From positions 8,274,739 to 8,338,738 of the forward strand of contig OZ017767.1 in NCBI GenBank assembly GCA_963969345.1: a DNA stretch of 64,000 bases. Direction: 5' to 3'. The position numbers and the translations under genes were made by a program. The notes beneath the pieces are model-generated. The model was not told the DNA's origin, searched no databases, and was given only the letters and a program-made list of their open reading frames with translations. The first letter of the stretch is position 1. Every line of letters starts with the position of its first letter. The DNA is from Turbatrix aceti. Lineage: Eukaryota; Nematoda; Chromadorea; Rhabditida; Panagrolaimidae. Positions 45,633 through 56,720 of this stretch are shown piece by piece.

Positions 45633-45902
45633 ATGTCCTCGGCTCAAGATCAATCGACCTGCCGCAACTGTAAGGTCATTGTCACCTCGCCCGGCTTCAG
45701 CTGTGGCAACAAGTCTGTCGCCTTTGGCTGCTCCCCAGGCAAGCCATGCACCACTCTTCAGTGCGCCTGCGCCGACACGGACTGCTGCAAGACAAACCCC
45801 GACGGCAGCATGACTTGCAGCAGCGGAGCCTGCACCTTGGCTCCGGCCCCGAACTCGTGCTGCCGCATTGTCTGCGACACGGCTCTCTGCAAGTGCTGCT
45901 GA
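45633..45902 (+). CDS. Metallothionein-like MT-B (unit 2)
   Basis: 89 residues. It differs from unit 1 MT-B by Gly to Asp next to the CxC motif (CACADTDCC versus CACAGTDCC). All cysteines are kept. Confidence 0.65.
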   Translation: MSSAQDQSTCRNCKVIVTSPGFSCGNKSVAFGCSPGKPCTTLQCACADTDCCKTNPDGSMTCSSGACTLAPAPNSCCRIVCDTALCKCC

Positions 45903-46238
45903 TCGACGTGCTCAAGATCCGGCACTTCCGTGCTTCATTAATCAAACGGCGCATTTATAATTTTTTTTCAATAATATAAAATTTCGTTTCTATTTTATTT
46001 GACCGTTTGTTCAGTTTTAAATGTGTTAACCTAAAATAAATGTATTCAAAAAAATCCAACCCTTCAAAATTTCGACAATTTCCGCCATTTTATGTGTTCC
46101 ATAAAAAAACATGATAATTTCTGAACTTTGGAATTTCACAGAATCAAACAAAAAACAAGGTAAACAATAGACGTTTCATAGGTAAGTAAGGTATAAGCGG
46201 CAGCATGGGTCGATGAAAGTTGTGTCGATTGGGGTGGG

Positions 46239-48013
46239 CTAGACCGTGGAGAACTTGATCGGTCCTCCGGCTTCGTAGTTGACGTTGATGACCGTGTTCG
46301 CGTTGGTCTCTGCGATGACTTCCCGGAACTCGAGAGACTCCGTGAACGAGTGCGGAATGGGCACGGAATGCCACACGCCGGGATTGAGTCTGGGGGCGGA
46401 GCCAAGAGGGAAGTCAAACGCTTTGAGCGTGTCCTTGATCGGCTCACCGGTCGCTGGGTCGGGAGCGGCGACGACGAGGAGGAAGCGAGACTTGGTGATC
46501 GGGCGGAGGTAGAAAGAGCCGTCCGGTCGGGTGAGCAGGGTCTCGACGGAAAATACCTTGGATGAACGGTCGTACTCGACACCTGGCTTGCCTTCCTGGC
46601 CTCCGAGGGTTCCGGATTTTCCGGTGAACGTGATGACACGTAGATCCTTTTCCGTCGCGTGGGGAGTCCAGGTCATTTTGAATTCCTGCTCGAGGGGTTC
46701 TGTGCGGCAAGCTGACAGGTCATCGGCCGGGAGCTGGGCTGTCAGGCCGTGGGTAGCCTCGATCGATTCGGGAGTCGTCCAGTTGAGCGAAGTCACCTTT
46801 TCCTTGTGATTTTCGACGTCTGTCAGCACGCCATAAGGCTCAAAGACATCCTTCGTCGCGGGAACCACCTTGATGACCCCGTCGATGATGTCACTACCGA
46901 CCTTGGCGTCCGACGGTGTGGGATAAACCGGGGTTTGTTTGACGAGAGACACTACAGTCTGGTCATCGATATCCGTAGAATCCGCGGACAAAGGCGCCGG
47001 AAGTTTGAACTGGGCAACCGAATTGACACCTCGATGGTAGACATTGAAGGTGACGGAATTGTCGTGGAGCGGGATGGGCACCGAATGGGGCACGTTGGCC
47101 TCGACGACGATACCAAAACCGTGGGGCACGAGGAGGGCCCGGAAGATCTGCGGGTTCTCACTGTTTTCGGCATTGGCAGCGACGAAGACGAGAAAGTCCT
47201 TCTGGTGGACGTTGATGATGTGGCGCTCGGCAAAGTAGGCCACGTCGCCGTCGAGCTGGGTCAAAAGCACGCCGTCGTAGGTCACCTGCGTGCCTTCGCG
47301 CTGCGCAACTTCGATTTCCTGAAAAAAACGGGGAATAGGAGAAGCAAAATTAGTAAAACAAATGGCAAATTAAATATTTAGGATGCATAAAAACTGTCAG
47401 TAACATTAGATGGCGTCAAAAAAAGGTGACCAGGTTTCAGAATATTAGGTTTTTCGGTCTTTGCACGAATGGCTTGGGTTAAAGGGCGCGTATTTTAGGA
47501 ATCTAGAGGGATGAGGTTCGAATCCTGACGGGTGAGATTATTTTTTTGCGATCCAAAAAATTAGTTGCAAAAACTTGTAAGCATCAAAAAATCAGTAATT
47601 AATGATTTAAACTTCAAAATGTTAGAAAAACAGCGCATTTTTTTACCAAATCGTCAACCGGATCCAACAAGTGCAGGTCCAAACCAAGTAATTTGCAAAT
47701 GCGCATTTTCTGAAGAATACAATTTTTGGTAATCAAAAAAAATATTGCTGACTAAATTTTTGAATTCATCGAATCCCCAAAAAAAGCTCACCAATCCGTC
47801 GGAGAAAGGAAAAACAAGCTTGTTTTGCTTCCACTCGATCTTGACAGGCTCAGGCCGGTAGACGCCGCCATCTCCGCCATCGGGGGCTCTGCGACCGGCA
47901 GCTGCGGGCCAGGGAAGTTTTCGAAGCGAGGTGGCATCGAACTTTTCGACAAGTTTGACTCCGTTCTCGACGAGGTTCTTGACGGCGAGAGGCGTTACGC
48001 GGACCGTGGTCAT
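46239..48013 (-). CDS. Two-domain ureidoglycolate-lyase-like protein (unit 2)
   Basis: Exons 48013-47792 and 47318-46239 give 433 residues, as in unit 1. Differences at the start of exon 2 change EVAHREGTKVT to EVAQREGTQVT, and exon 1 ends VFPFSDGL as in unit 1. The frame is open throughout, so this copy looks functional. The intron keeps the tRNA-like element (B-box 47515-47525). Confidence 0.65.
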
Positions 48014-48953
48014 GGTGGCTCAACTGAAAAAAAAATACTGTCAAAATTTTTAAAATTGAACCAAAAACAAAAATGATTTTTAATCAACGCGGTGGGTGAG
48101 TAAGACAGAATGACGAGGCAATGGGGGCTCTGAATCACGCATAAAACGCAAATGTCGGGGAGGCAACGGTTTGAACGGAAGAAAAATAATTTTAATTAAA
48201 ATCGTTTTTATGCACACAAAAAATGGTTTCATTACGGTTTTCTGACAGCTGAAGAGAGAAGAAGGAAAATGAATCAGATTAGTTTTGTTTTACTCCAGGC
48301 TTAGTTGAAAAAGACTCCGTGAACAAATAAAAAACTAAATAACAAATGATATTTCTTCGAGGCACTGATAAAAATTTTCAAATGCAATAAACACTTATTT
48401 AAAAAAAATGAATCATCGCAAAATAGAAACTCTATCATTTTTCAGAAAAAAAAATTTTTTCTTTAAATCCGAAAAATAATTGTTTTTAACAAAATTCGAA
48501 ACTCTTCCCTCCGGAGTCCTAAAAAATGCGCCTTTTAACCCAAGCCATTCGTGCAAAGACACGGTCATCAACGTCAACTACGAAGCCGGAGGACCGATCA
48601 AGTTCTCCACGGTCTAGCCCACCCCAATCGACACAACTTTCATCGACCCATGCTGCCGCTTATACCTTACTTACCTATGAAACGTCTATTGTTTACCTTG
48701 TTTTTTGTTTGATTCTGTGAAATTCCAAAGTTCAGAAATTATCATGTTTTTTTATGGAACACATAAAATGGCGGAAATTGTCGAAATTTTGAAGGGTTGG
48801 ATTTTTTTGAATACATTTATTTTAGGTTAACACATTTAAAACTGAACAAACGGTCAAATAAAATAGAAACGAAATTTTATATTATTGAAAAAAAATTATA
48901 AATGCGCCGTTTGATTAATGAAGCACGGAAGTGCCGGATCTTGAGCACGTCGA
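48014..48953. other. Flank, fold-back junction and inverted 3' spacer (unit 2)
   Basis: Copy of 40464-41403, including the inverted remnant of the lyase-like gene 3' end at about 48559-48617. No gene. Confidence 0.6.
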
Positions 48954-49223
48954 TCAGCAGCACTTGCAGAGAGCCGTGTCGCAGACAATGCGGCAGCACG
49001 AGTTCGGGGCCGGAGCCAAGGTGCAGGCTCCGCTGCTGCAAGTCATGCTGCCGTCGGGATTTGCCTTGCAGCAGTCCGTGCCGGTGCAGGCACACAGGAG
49101 AGTCGTGCAAGACTTGCCGGGGCTGCAACCAAAAGCGATGGCTTTGTTGCCACAGCTAAAGCCTGGCGAGGTAACGGTGACCTTGCAGTGACGGCAGGTC
49201 GATTGATCTTGAGTCGAGGACAT
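48954..49223 (-). CDS. Metallothionein-like MT-C (unit 2)
   Basis: Same protein and same MT-A/MT-B hybrid structure as 41404-41673. This shows the conversion happened before the unit was duplicated. Confidence 0.65.
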   Translation of the reverse strand: MSSTQDQSTCRHCKVTVTSPGFSCGNKAIAFGCSPGKSCTTLLCACTGTDCCKANPDGSMTCSSGACTLAPAPNSCCRIVCDTALCKCC

Positions 49224-49735
49224 GTTGGAATTGATCGGGTAGTTGAGTGGTTGAATAACCTGGAAACTGAAGAATCACCTGCATCGAGATGCTTCATTTA
49301 TAGTGCTCCGTAGTCCGTGACGTGCTGTTATAGTTCGTGCAATTTCTCGTGTTTACGACGCTGAAAGGAGGGTTGCACAAACTACAAGACGTAAACACCT
49401 GCTCTTCCTTTATCAGTTTTTCTGCTGTGAATGCGCTGTGCGCGCAGCAATCCATCGTCCGTGCAGCAACCGGAACTTGTGATTCGTGATTGACAACTGC
49501 GGAAAAAAGAATAGTTTGTGCGAGCCTGCATTTTTATCACTTATCAGCCGGTGCACCGCGGTGTTTACAAGTTATAGTTTGTGCAATTGCGTAAACACGA
49601 TGGAATGTTCGAGAAATTGCACAAACTACGATAACACATCACGGACTACGGATCGCTATAAATGAAGCACCTCGATGCAGATAATTCTTCAGTTTACAGG
49701 TTATTCAACCACTCAACTACCCGATCAATTCCAAC
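49224..49735. promoter_or_regulatory. Inverted bidirectional MT promoter (unit 2)
   Basis: Copy of 41674-42185, motifs retained. Confidence 0.7.
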
Positions 49736-49815
49736 ATGTCCTCGACTCAAGATCAATCGACCTGCCGTCACTGCAAGGTCACCGTTACCAAAAAACGCAA
49801 CTTTTTGCAAACCTA
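49736..49815 (+). pseudogene. Truncated MT-A copy fused to lustrin intron (unit 2/3 junction)
   Basis: Same join as at 42186-42265: 18 MT codons, then lustrin intron sequence and a TAG stop. Identical breakpoints at both junctions mean one rearrangement was followed by unequal exchange. Confidence 0.85.
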
Positions 49816-49867
49816 GGATCCCGGGTTCGATCCCGGATGCAGTCCAACTTTTTTTCCTTGTTTTTAG

Positions 49868-50717
49868 CAACTTCAGAACCCGAAACAGACAACTCCAAAC
49901 AAACTGCGGTCTCAAAAAGCAGCCACAGTCATGAAGTAGAAGAAGAAGAGGAAGAAGAAGATACGACAACGACCACCACAGCTCGCACGCGCCGAACCAA
50001 GCGTCCACGTCATCGGTCGCGCAAGACAACAACACCAATTTCCACCGAGGCGCCAACGACTACGACAACGACTACAACGACGACCACGACGACGGTTGCT
50101 CCGAGGTAAGAGGGAAAAGGGACAACTGTGTGAAGCGAATGCTCTGTAGGACCGCCATCTTTTACAGGCCACAGGCTTCGCGGCCTCACGGCCCGAGATG
50201 CCGGAATCCAGAAGACTCGGCGTACATTGGATTTGGAAACAGATTGGTCGACTGTTATTACACGCAGTGCCCATATCAGTACCGATGTGAGTTCAACACA
50301 AATATCCAGAGATACATCTGCTGCGGAAAAGACCGAGCGGTGTTCCCGCCCCCTGGTCTGCCTCCTCTTCCGGATCCGAAACCTGTTGTCCCAAACAGAA
50401 GGTACCGGCCTGGTCCATTCGGGGGAGACGAAGGCGAAAACATGCCTTTCCAAGCGACTTCCCGACTGACTTTGGGTTCGCTCGACATCTCAGAACCCGA
50501 AGACATCGGTGAACCTCGAAAGCAGGAGAAAATCTGCGTTCTGGGACACGAGCATCACGGCGCCATCGGAGAAGTCACGTTCTGCGAGCAAGGACAACTG
50601 AACGCGGTCTGTCCGGTGACTCACCCGTATTGTACATACTCACCGACTTTTGGGGCCTCGGTCTGCTGTTTGTCTGAATCCGAAAAGCCTTCTCCGTTGT
50701 TATTATCCGTTTTTTGA
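49868..50717 (+). pseudogene. 5'-truncated lustrin-type gene copy (unit 3)
   Basis: Exons 49868-50105 and 50168-50717 match exons 3 and 4 of 34042-35609. The signal-peptide exons are missing and the copy sits behind an MT promoter, as in unit 2. Confidence 0.75.
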
Positions 50718-52400
50718 TCAGAATAAAAATTAAACTTATTGGACGGCGACTTTTCGGCTTTTGCGCACATCCTGTTTGTACTAATGTGTCCCCAAGTGGT
50801 TCGCCTCTGTAAGGATACTAAACACAACGCGATACACTTTTATCTTGACAAATAAAATGCAAACAACGAATATAAAAACAAGATAAAGAACAAATAAGAA
50901 TCCAATAATAATAATGAATAAGTACCTGCTGAATGAAAGTAGCCGTGCCCTTTTAGGGGGCGGGGTAAGGTGCTCGGTTAAATGCGGTGACACTGATGGC
51001 ACAGGTCAACCTGTGCACCTGTTGCTCCTGTTAAGCTAACAGCTGTTAAAAGGTTAACACAATGTTTTGCACAATGTTAAACTATATATATAACGGCGGA
51101 ATAAAAAACTGATAGGACAATAGAATATATAAATGTCACTAAATATATAAATATAAATATATAAATGTTACTTTGCAAGGATACTGACGTGTCCCCCACT
51201 CGGTTCCCTCTGTAAGAATACTGGCAGAACTCCTCAACAACTTGAGGGGGGGGGGCTCAGGCTAACAGGTGCAGGAGGGATGAGTCATCAAGGACTCGAT
51301 CCCAGCTGTCAACCGGGATTCCAGTCTTTTGAATAATAACTACTGTACCCCAGAGTCTTTCGAAAGATCACAGCGCAGGACGCTGCAATTCTTCCTTCTT
51401 CGGGAACACGAAAGAGACAATCAAAATTAGAATCAATCAAAATGAGGGACGGCTGGCTCTGCTTAGTCGTAGTACCCGTACGGGCACGCGCACGCCAGAA
51501 TGCGCAACGGGGCGCGTACATCGACGTGGATGTTTCGATCAGCTTGCAGGAGCTTCCAATCCGGAGCGAACAGCCGCAGGGCCCCCACGAAGGTCAAACT
51601 TGTGAATCTCATGGGGTCCGTTGGCAGACCTCGCTTCACAAAGGCCTGACGGAGGCTGCCAAAGGGGACGTAGAGCTTCGTTCCGCAGGCCTGACGGAGG
51701 AGTTTGACGAAGCACAGTGTCAACGTCAGATCGCCGTGGGGATCCGCGAGGACATGGCGCCTACTTGATATCGAGGTGCTTCATTTATAAATACATATAT
51801 AGTTAATATAGTTATATAGATATAGTATATATGAAAGAAATTATTATATACAGATGGAACAAAGCAAGGAGCACGGGGTTCGGCTCTAAATATTTAGATG
51901 CCGCCTTGCCTGACCTATCTCAACTTACTAATAACAACACGATCTTATGTGAGATCGGTAAAAACATTTGTAGACCAGACACAAGCGCGAGGCGGGCGTC
52001 TGGCGGTGTCGCGAGCTGTGAAACGCGTCCTGGAGATTTATTGCGCAATGCGAAGAGCTTTTCACACCTATCGCTCGTTCGGAAAAAGACCCTCTGAACC
52101 TATTGCTAAGGATAGCTGCCCCGCAGTGTCACTGTGTTTTCCCATTTTTGAATGCTGAGTGTTCCAAGATTGTTCCGCCCAATTTGATCGCTAATGAATA
52201 ACTCTAAACTCAATTGTCTCTCTTTTTCATGGAATCAGGCCAAGTGAAGTGAAAAATCGATCATTCGATTTATAAAACGTATCAAATAGTCAAATTAAAC
52301 ATAATTTGAACACTTATAAATATATGATTGTCAGAGAAAACATTTAAAAAATGCCGTTTGATTAATGAAGCACGAAAGTGCCAGATCTTGAGCACGTCGA
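50718..52400. other. Spacer between lustrin remnant and MT-A (unit 3)
   Basis: Copy of 35610-37292 with the GC-rich island (uncertain ORFs 51442-51768 plus, 51463-51723 minus) and the MT core-promoter relic at 51770-51789. Confidence 0.55.
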
Positions 52401-52670
52401 TCAGCAGCACTTGCAGAGCGCCGTGTCGCAGACAATGCGGCAGCACGAGTTCGGGGCCGGAGGCAAGGTGCAGGCTCCGCTGCTGCAAGTCATGCTGCCG
52501 TCGGGATTTGCCTTGCAGCAGTCCGTGCCGGTGCAGGCACACAGGAGAGTCGTGCAAGACTTGCCGGGGCTGCAACCAAAAGCGATGGCTTTGTTGCCAC
52601 AGCTAAAGCCTGGCGAGGTAACGGTGACCTTGCAGTGACGGCAGGTCGATTGATCTTGAGTCGAGGACAT
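52401..52670 (-). CDS. Metallothionein-like MT-A (unit 3)
   Basis: The protein is identical to MT-A of units 1 and 2. Confidence 0.65.
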   Translation of the reverse strand: MSSTQDQSTCRHCKVTVTSPGFSCGNKAIAFGCSPGKSCTTLLCACTGTDCCKANPDGSMTCSSGACTLPPAPNSCCRIVCDTALCKCC

Positions 52671-53182
52671 GTTGGAATTGATCGGGTAGTTGAGTGGTTG
52701 AATAACCTGTAAACTGAAGAATTATCTGCATCGAGGTGCTTCATTTATAGCGATCCGTAGTCCGTGATGTGTTATCGTAGTTTGTGCAATTTCTCGAACA
52801 TTCCATCGTGTTTACGCAATTGCACAAACTATAACTTGTAAACACCGCGGTGCACCGGCTGATAAGTGATAAAAATGCAGGCTCGCACAAACTATTCTTT
52901 TTTCCGCAGTTGTCAATCACGAATCACAAGTTCCGGTTGCTGCACGGACGATGGATTGCTGCGCGCACAGCGCATTCACAGCAGAAAAACTGATAAAGGA
53001 AGAGCAGGTGTTTACGTCTTGTAGTTTGTGCAACCCTCCTTTCAGCGTCGTAAACACGAGAAATTGCACGAACTATAACAGCACGTCACGGACTACGGAG
53101 CACTATAAATGAAGCATCTCGATGCAGGTGATTCTTCAGTTTCCAGGTTATTCAACCACTCAACTACTCACTCGACTCCAAC
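52671..53182. promoter_or_regulatory. Bidirectional MT promoter (unit 3)
   Basis: Copy of 45121-45632, with all stress-type motifs retained. Confidence 0.75.
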
Positions 53183-53452
53183 ATGTCCTCGGCTCAAGAT
53201 CAATCGACCTGCCGCAACTGTAAGGTCATTGTCACCTCGCCCGGCTTCAGCTGTGGCAACAAGTCTGTCGCCTTTGGCTGCTCCCCAGGCAAGCCATGCA
53301 CCACTCTTCAGTGCGCCTGCGCCGACACGGACTGCTGCAAGACAAACCCCGACGGCAGCATGACTTGCAGCAGCGGAGCCTGCACCTTGGCTCCGGCCCC
53401 GAACTCGTGCTGCCGCATTGTCTGCGACACGGCTCTCTGCAAGTGCTGCTGA
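53183..53452 (+). CDS. Metallothionein-like MT-B (unit 3)
   Basis: The protein is identical to MT-B of unit 2 (Asp variant). Confidence 0.65.
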   Translation: MSSAQDQSTCRNCKVIVTSPGFSCGNKSVAFGCSPGKPCTTLQCACADTDCCKTNPDGSMTCSSGACTLAPAPNSCCRIVCDTALCKCC

Positions 53453-53788
53453 TCGACGTGCTCAAGATCCGGCACTTCCGTGCTTCATTAATCAAACGGC
53501 GCATTTATAATTTTTTTTCAATAATATAAAATTTCGTTTCTATTTTATTTGACCGTTTGTTCAGTTTTAAATGTGTTAACCTAAAATAAATGTATTCAAA
53601 AAAATCCAACCCTTCAAAATTTCGACAATTTCCGCCATTTTATGTGTTCCATAAAAAAACATGATAATTTCTGAACTTTGGAATTTCACAGAATCAAACA
53701 AAAAACAAGGTAAACAATAGACGTTTCATAGGTAAGTAAGGTATAAGCGGCAGCATGGGTCGATGAAAGTTGTGTCGATTGGGGTGGG

Positions 53789-55571
53789 CTAGACCGTGGA
53801 GAACTTGATCGGTCCTCCGGCTTCGTAGTTGACGTTGATGACCGTGTTCGCGTTGGTCTCTGCGATGACTTCCCGGAACTCGAGAGACTCCGTGAACGAG
53901 TGCGGAATGGGCACGGAATGCCACACGCCGGGATTGAGTCTGGGGGCGGAGCCAAGAGGGAAGTCAAACGCTTTGAGCGTGTCCTTGATCGGCTCACCGG
54001 TCGCTGGGTCGGGAGCGGCGACGACGAGGAGGAAGCGAGACTTGGTGATCGGGCGGAGGTAGAAAGAGCCGTCCGGTCGGGTGAGCAGGGTCTCGACGGA
54101 AAATACCTTGGATGAACGGTCGTACTCGACACCTGGCTTGCCTTCCTGGCCTCCGAGGGTTCCGGATTTTCCGGTGAACGTGATGACACGTAGATCCTTT
54201 TCCGTCGCGTGGGGAGTCCAGGTCATTTTGAATTCCTGCTCGAGGGGTTCTGTGCGGCAGGCTGACAGGTCATCGGCCGGGAGCTGGGCTGTCAGGCCGT
54301 GGGTAGCCTCGATCGATTCGGGAGTCGTCCAGTTGAGCGAAGTCACCTTTTCCTTGTGATTTTCGACGTCTGTCAGCACGCCATAAGGCTCAAAGACATC
54401 CTTCGTCGCGGGAACCACCTTGATGACCCCGTCGATGATGTCACTACCGACCTTGGCGTCCGACGGTGTGGGATAAACCGGGGTTTGTTTGACGAGAGAC
54501 ACTACAGTCTGGTCATCGATATCCGTAGAATCCGCGGACAAAGGCGCCGGAAGTTTGAACTGGGCAACCGAATTGACACCTCGATGGTAGACATTGAAGG
54601 TGACGGAATTGTCGTGGAGCGGGATGGGCACCGAATGGGGCACGTTGGCCTCGACGACGATACCAAAACCGTGGGGCACGAGGAGGGCCCGGAAGATCTG
54701 CGGGTTCTCACTGTTTTCGGCATTGGCAGCGACGAAGACGAGAAAGTCCTTCTGGTGGACGTTGATGATGTGGCGCTCGGCAAAGTAGGCCACGTCGCCG
54801 TCGAGCTGGGTCAGAAGCACGCCGTCGTAGGTCACCTTCGTGCCTTCGCGATGCGCAACTTCGATTTCCTGAAAAAAACGGGGGATAGGAGAAGCAAAAT
54901 TAGTAAAACAAAAGTGGCAAATTGAATTTTTAGGATGCATAAAAACTGTCAGTAACATTAGATGGCGTCAAAAAAAGGTGACCAGGTTTCAGTATAAATA
55001 TTAGGTTTTTCGGTCTTTGCACGAATGGCTTGGGTTAAAGGGCGCGTATTTTAGGAACCTAGAGGGATGAGGTTCGAATCCTGACGGGTGAGATTATTTT
55101 TTTGCGATCCAAAAAATTAGTTGCAAAAACTTGTAAGCATCAAAAAATCAGTAATTAACGATTTAAACTTCAAAATGTTAGAAAAACAGCGCATTTTTTT
55201 TACCAAATCGTCCACCGGATCCAACAAGTGCAGGTCCAAACCAAGTAATTTGCAAATGCGCATTTTCTGAAGAATACAATTTTTGGTAATCAAAAAAAAT
55301 ATTGCTGACTAAATTTTTGAATTCATCGAATCCCCAAAAAAAGCTCACCAATCCGTCGGAGAAATGGAAAAACAAGCTTGTTTTGCTTCCACTCGATCTT
55401 GACAGGCTCAGGCCGGTAGACGCCGCCATCTCCGCCATCGGGGGCTCTGCGACCGGCAGCTGCGGGCCAGGGAAGTTTTCGAAGCGAGGTGGCATCGAAC
55501 TTTTCGACAAGTTTGACTCCGTTCTCGACGAGGTTCTTGACGGCGAGAGGCGTTACGCGGACCGTGGTCAT
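53789..55571 (-). pseudogene. Ureidoglycolate-lyase-like gene, unit 3, with +1 frameshift in exon 1
   Basis: Exon 2 (54868-53789) is intact. Exon 1 (55571-55349) has one extra base about 15 nt before its donor site: where units 1 and 2 read KLVFPFSDGL, this copy reads KLVFPFLRRIG and would enter exon 2 out of frame. Either the gene is newly broken or the base is an assembly error caused by collapsing near-identical units. The intron keeps the tRNA-like element (B-box 55071-55081). Confidence 0.7.
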
Positions 55572-56065
55572 GGTGGCTCAACTGAAAAAAAAATACTGTC
55601 AAAATTTTTAAAATTGAACCAAAAACAAAAATGATTTTTAATCAACGCGGTGGGTGAGTAAGACAGAATGACGAGGCAATGGGGGCTCTGAATCACGCAT
55701 AAAACGCAAATGTCGGGGAGGCAACGGTTTGAACGGAAGAAAAATAATTTTAATTAAAATCGTTTTTATGCACACAAAAAATGGTTTCATTACGGTTTTC
55801 TGACAGCTGAAGAGAGAAGAAGGAAAATGAATCAGATTAGTTTTGTTTTACTCCAGGCTTAGTTGAAAAAGACTCCGTGAACAAATAAAAAACTAAATAA
55901 CAAATGATATTTCTTCGAGGCACTGATAAAAATTTTCAAATGCAATAAACACTTATTTAAAAAAAATGAATCATCGCAAAATAGAAACTCTATCATTTTT
56001 CAGAAAAAAAATAAATTTTTCTTTAAATCAGAAAAATAATTGTTTTTAACAAAATTCGAAACTCT
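55572..56065. other. 5' flank of unit 3 lyase-like gene up to gap
   Basis: Copy of 48014-48505. No gene. Confidence 0.6.
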
Positions 56066-56265
56066 NNNNNNNNNNNNNNNNNNNNNNNNNNNNNNNNNNN
56101 NNNNNNNNNNNNNNNNNNNNNNNNNNNNNNNNNNNNNNNNNNNNNNNNNNNNNNNNNNNNNNNNNNNNNNNNNNNNNNNNNNNNNNNNNNNNNNNNNNNN
56201 NNNNNNNNNNNNNNNNNNNNNNNNNNNNNNNNNNNNNNNNNNNNNNNNNNNNNNNNNNNNNNNNN
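56066..56265. other. Assembly gap (200 N)
   Basis: Exactly 200 undetermined bases, a typical placeholder size, so the true distance is unknown. It lies where unit 3 would continue into its inverted arm. Confidence 0.99.
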
Positions 56266-56720
56266 CTTTCCGAAGTCCTAAAAAACGCGAGTTTTAAACC
56301 CAAGAAATTCGTGCAAAGATCGAAAAAACCTAATATTTATACTGAAACCTGGTCATCTTTTTTTGACGCCATCTAATGTTACTGACAGTTTTTATGCATC
56401 CTAAAAATTCAATTTGCCACTTTTGTTTTACTAATTTTGCTTCTCCTATCCCCCGTTTTTTTCAGGAAATCGAAGTTGCGCATCGCGAAGGCACAAAGGT
56501 GACCTACGACGGCGTGCTTCTGACCCAGCTCGACGGCGACGTGGCCTACTTTGCCGAGCGCCACATCATCAACGTCCACCAGAAGGACTTTCTCGTCTTC
56601 GTCGCTGCCAACTCGGAGAACAGTGAGAACTCGGAGATTTTCCGTGACCCCAGTCTCGAGATCGCTGTCGAGATCAATGTTGTACGGAAATTGGTAAACA
56701 AATATCAAAAGTATATATAA
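56266..56720 (+). pseudogene. Inverted, diverged 5' fragment of the lyase-like gene
   Basis: On the plus strand, the end of the lyase-like intron (including CCTAATATTTATACTGAAACC) and the first part of exon 2 (from 56466, EIEVAHREGTKVTYDG... to DFLVFVAAN) repeat unit 1/3 sequence in inverted orientation. After NSENSEN the sequence diverges (SEIFRDPSLEIAVEINVV) and stops at 56720. The second part still resembles the family, so it may derive from a different paralogue. No exon 1 and no second domain are present. Confidence 0.7.

Larger units (their letters stand above)
42239..49788. repeat. Tandem amplicon, unit 2 (7.55 kb)
   Basis: Copy of 34681-42238 with small indels (offset 7558 in the left part, 7550 in the right part). 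Contents in order: lustrin exons 3-4, spacer, MT-A, MT-B, lyase-like gene, MT-C, truncated MT. Confidence 0.95.
49789..56065. repeat. Tandem amplicon, unit 3 (incomplete, ends at assembly gap)
   Basis: Copy of unit 2 up to about the position equivalent to 48505, then a run of 200 N. It therefore lacks the right inverted arm, MT-C and the junction. Confidence 0.9.

Noticed and set aside
56040..56303. Open frames across the N run
   Set aside because: Most of their codons are undetermined bases; they are not evidence of coding.
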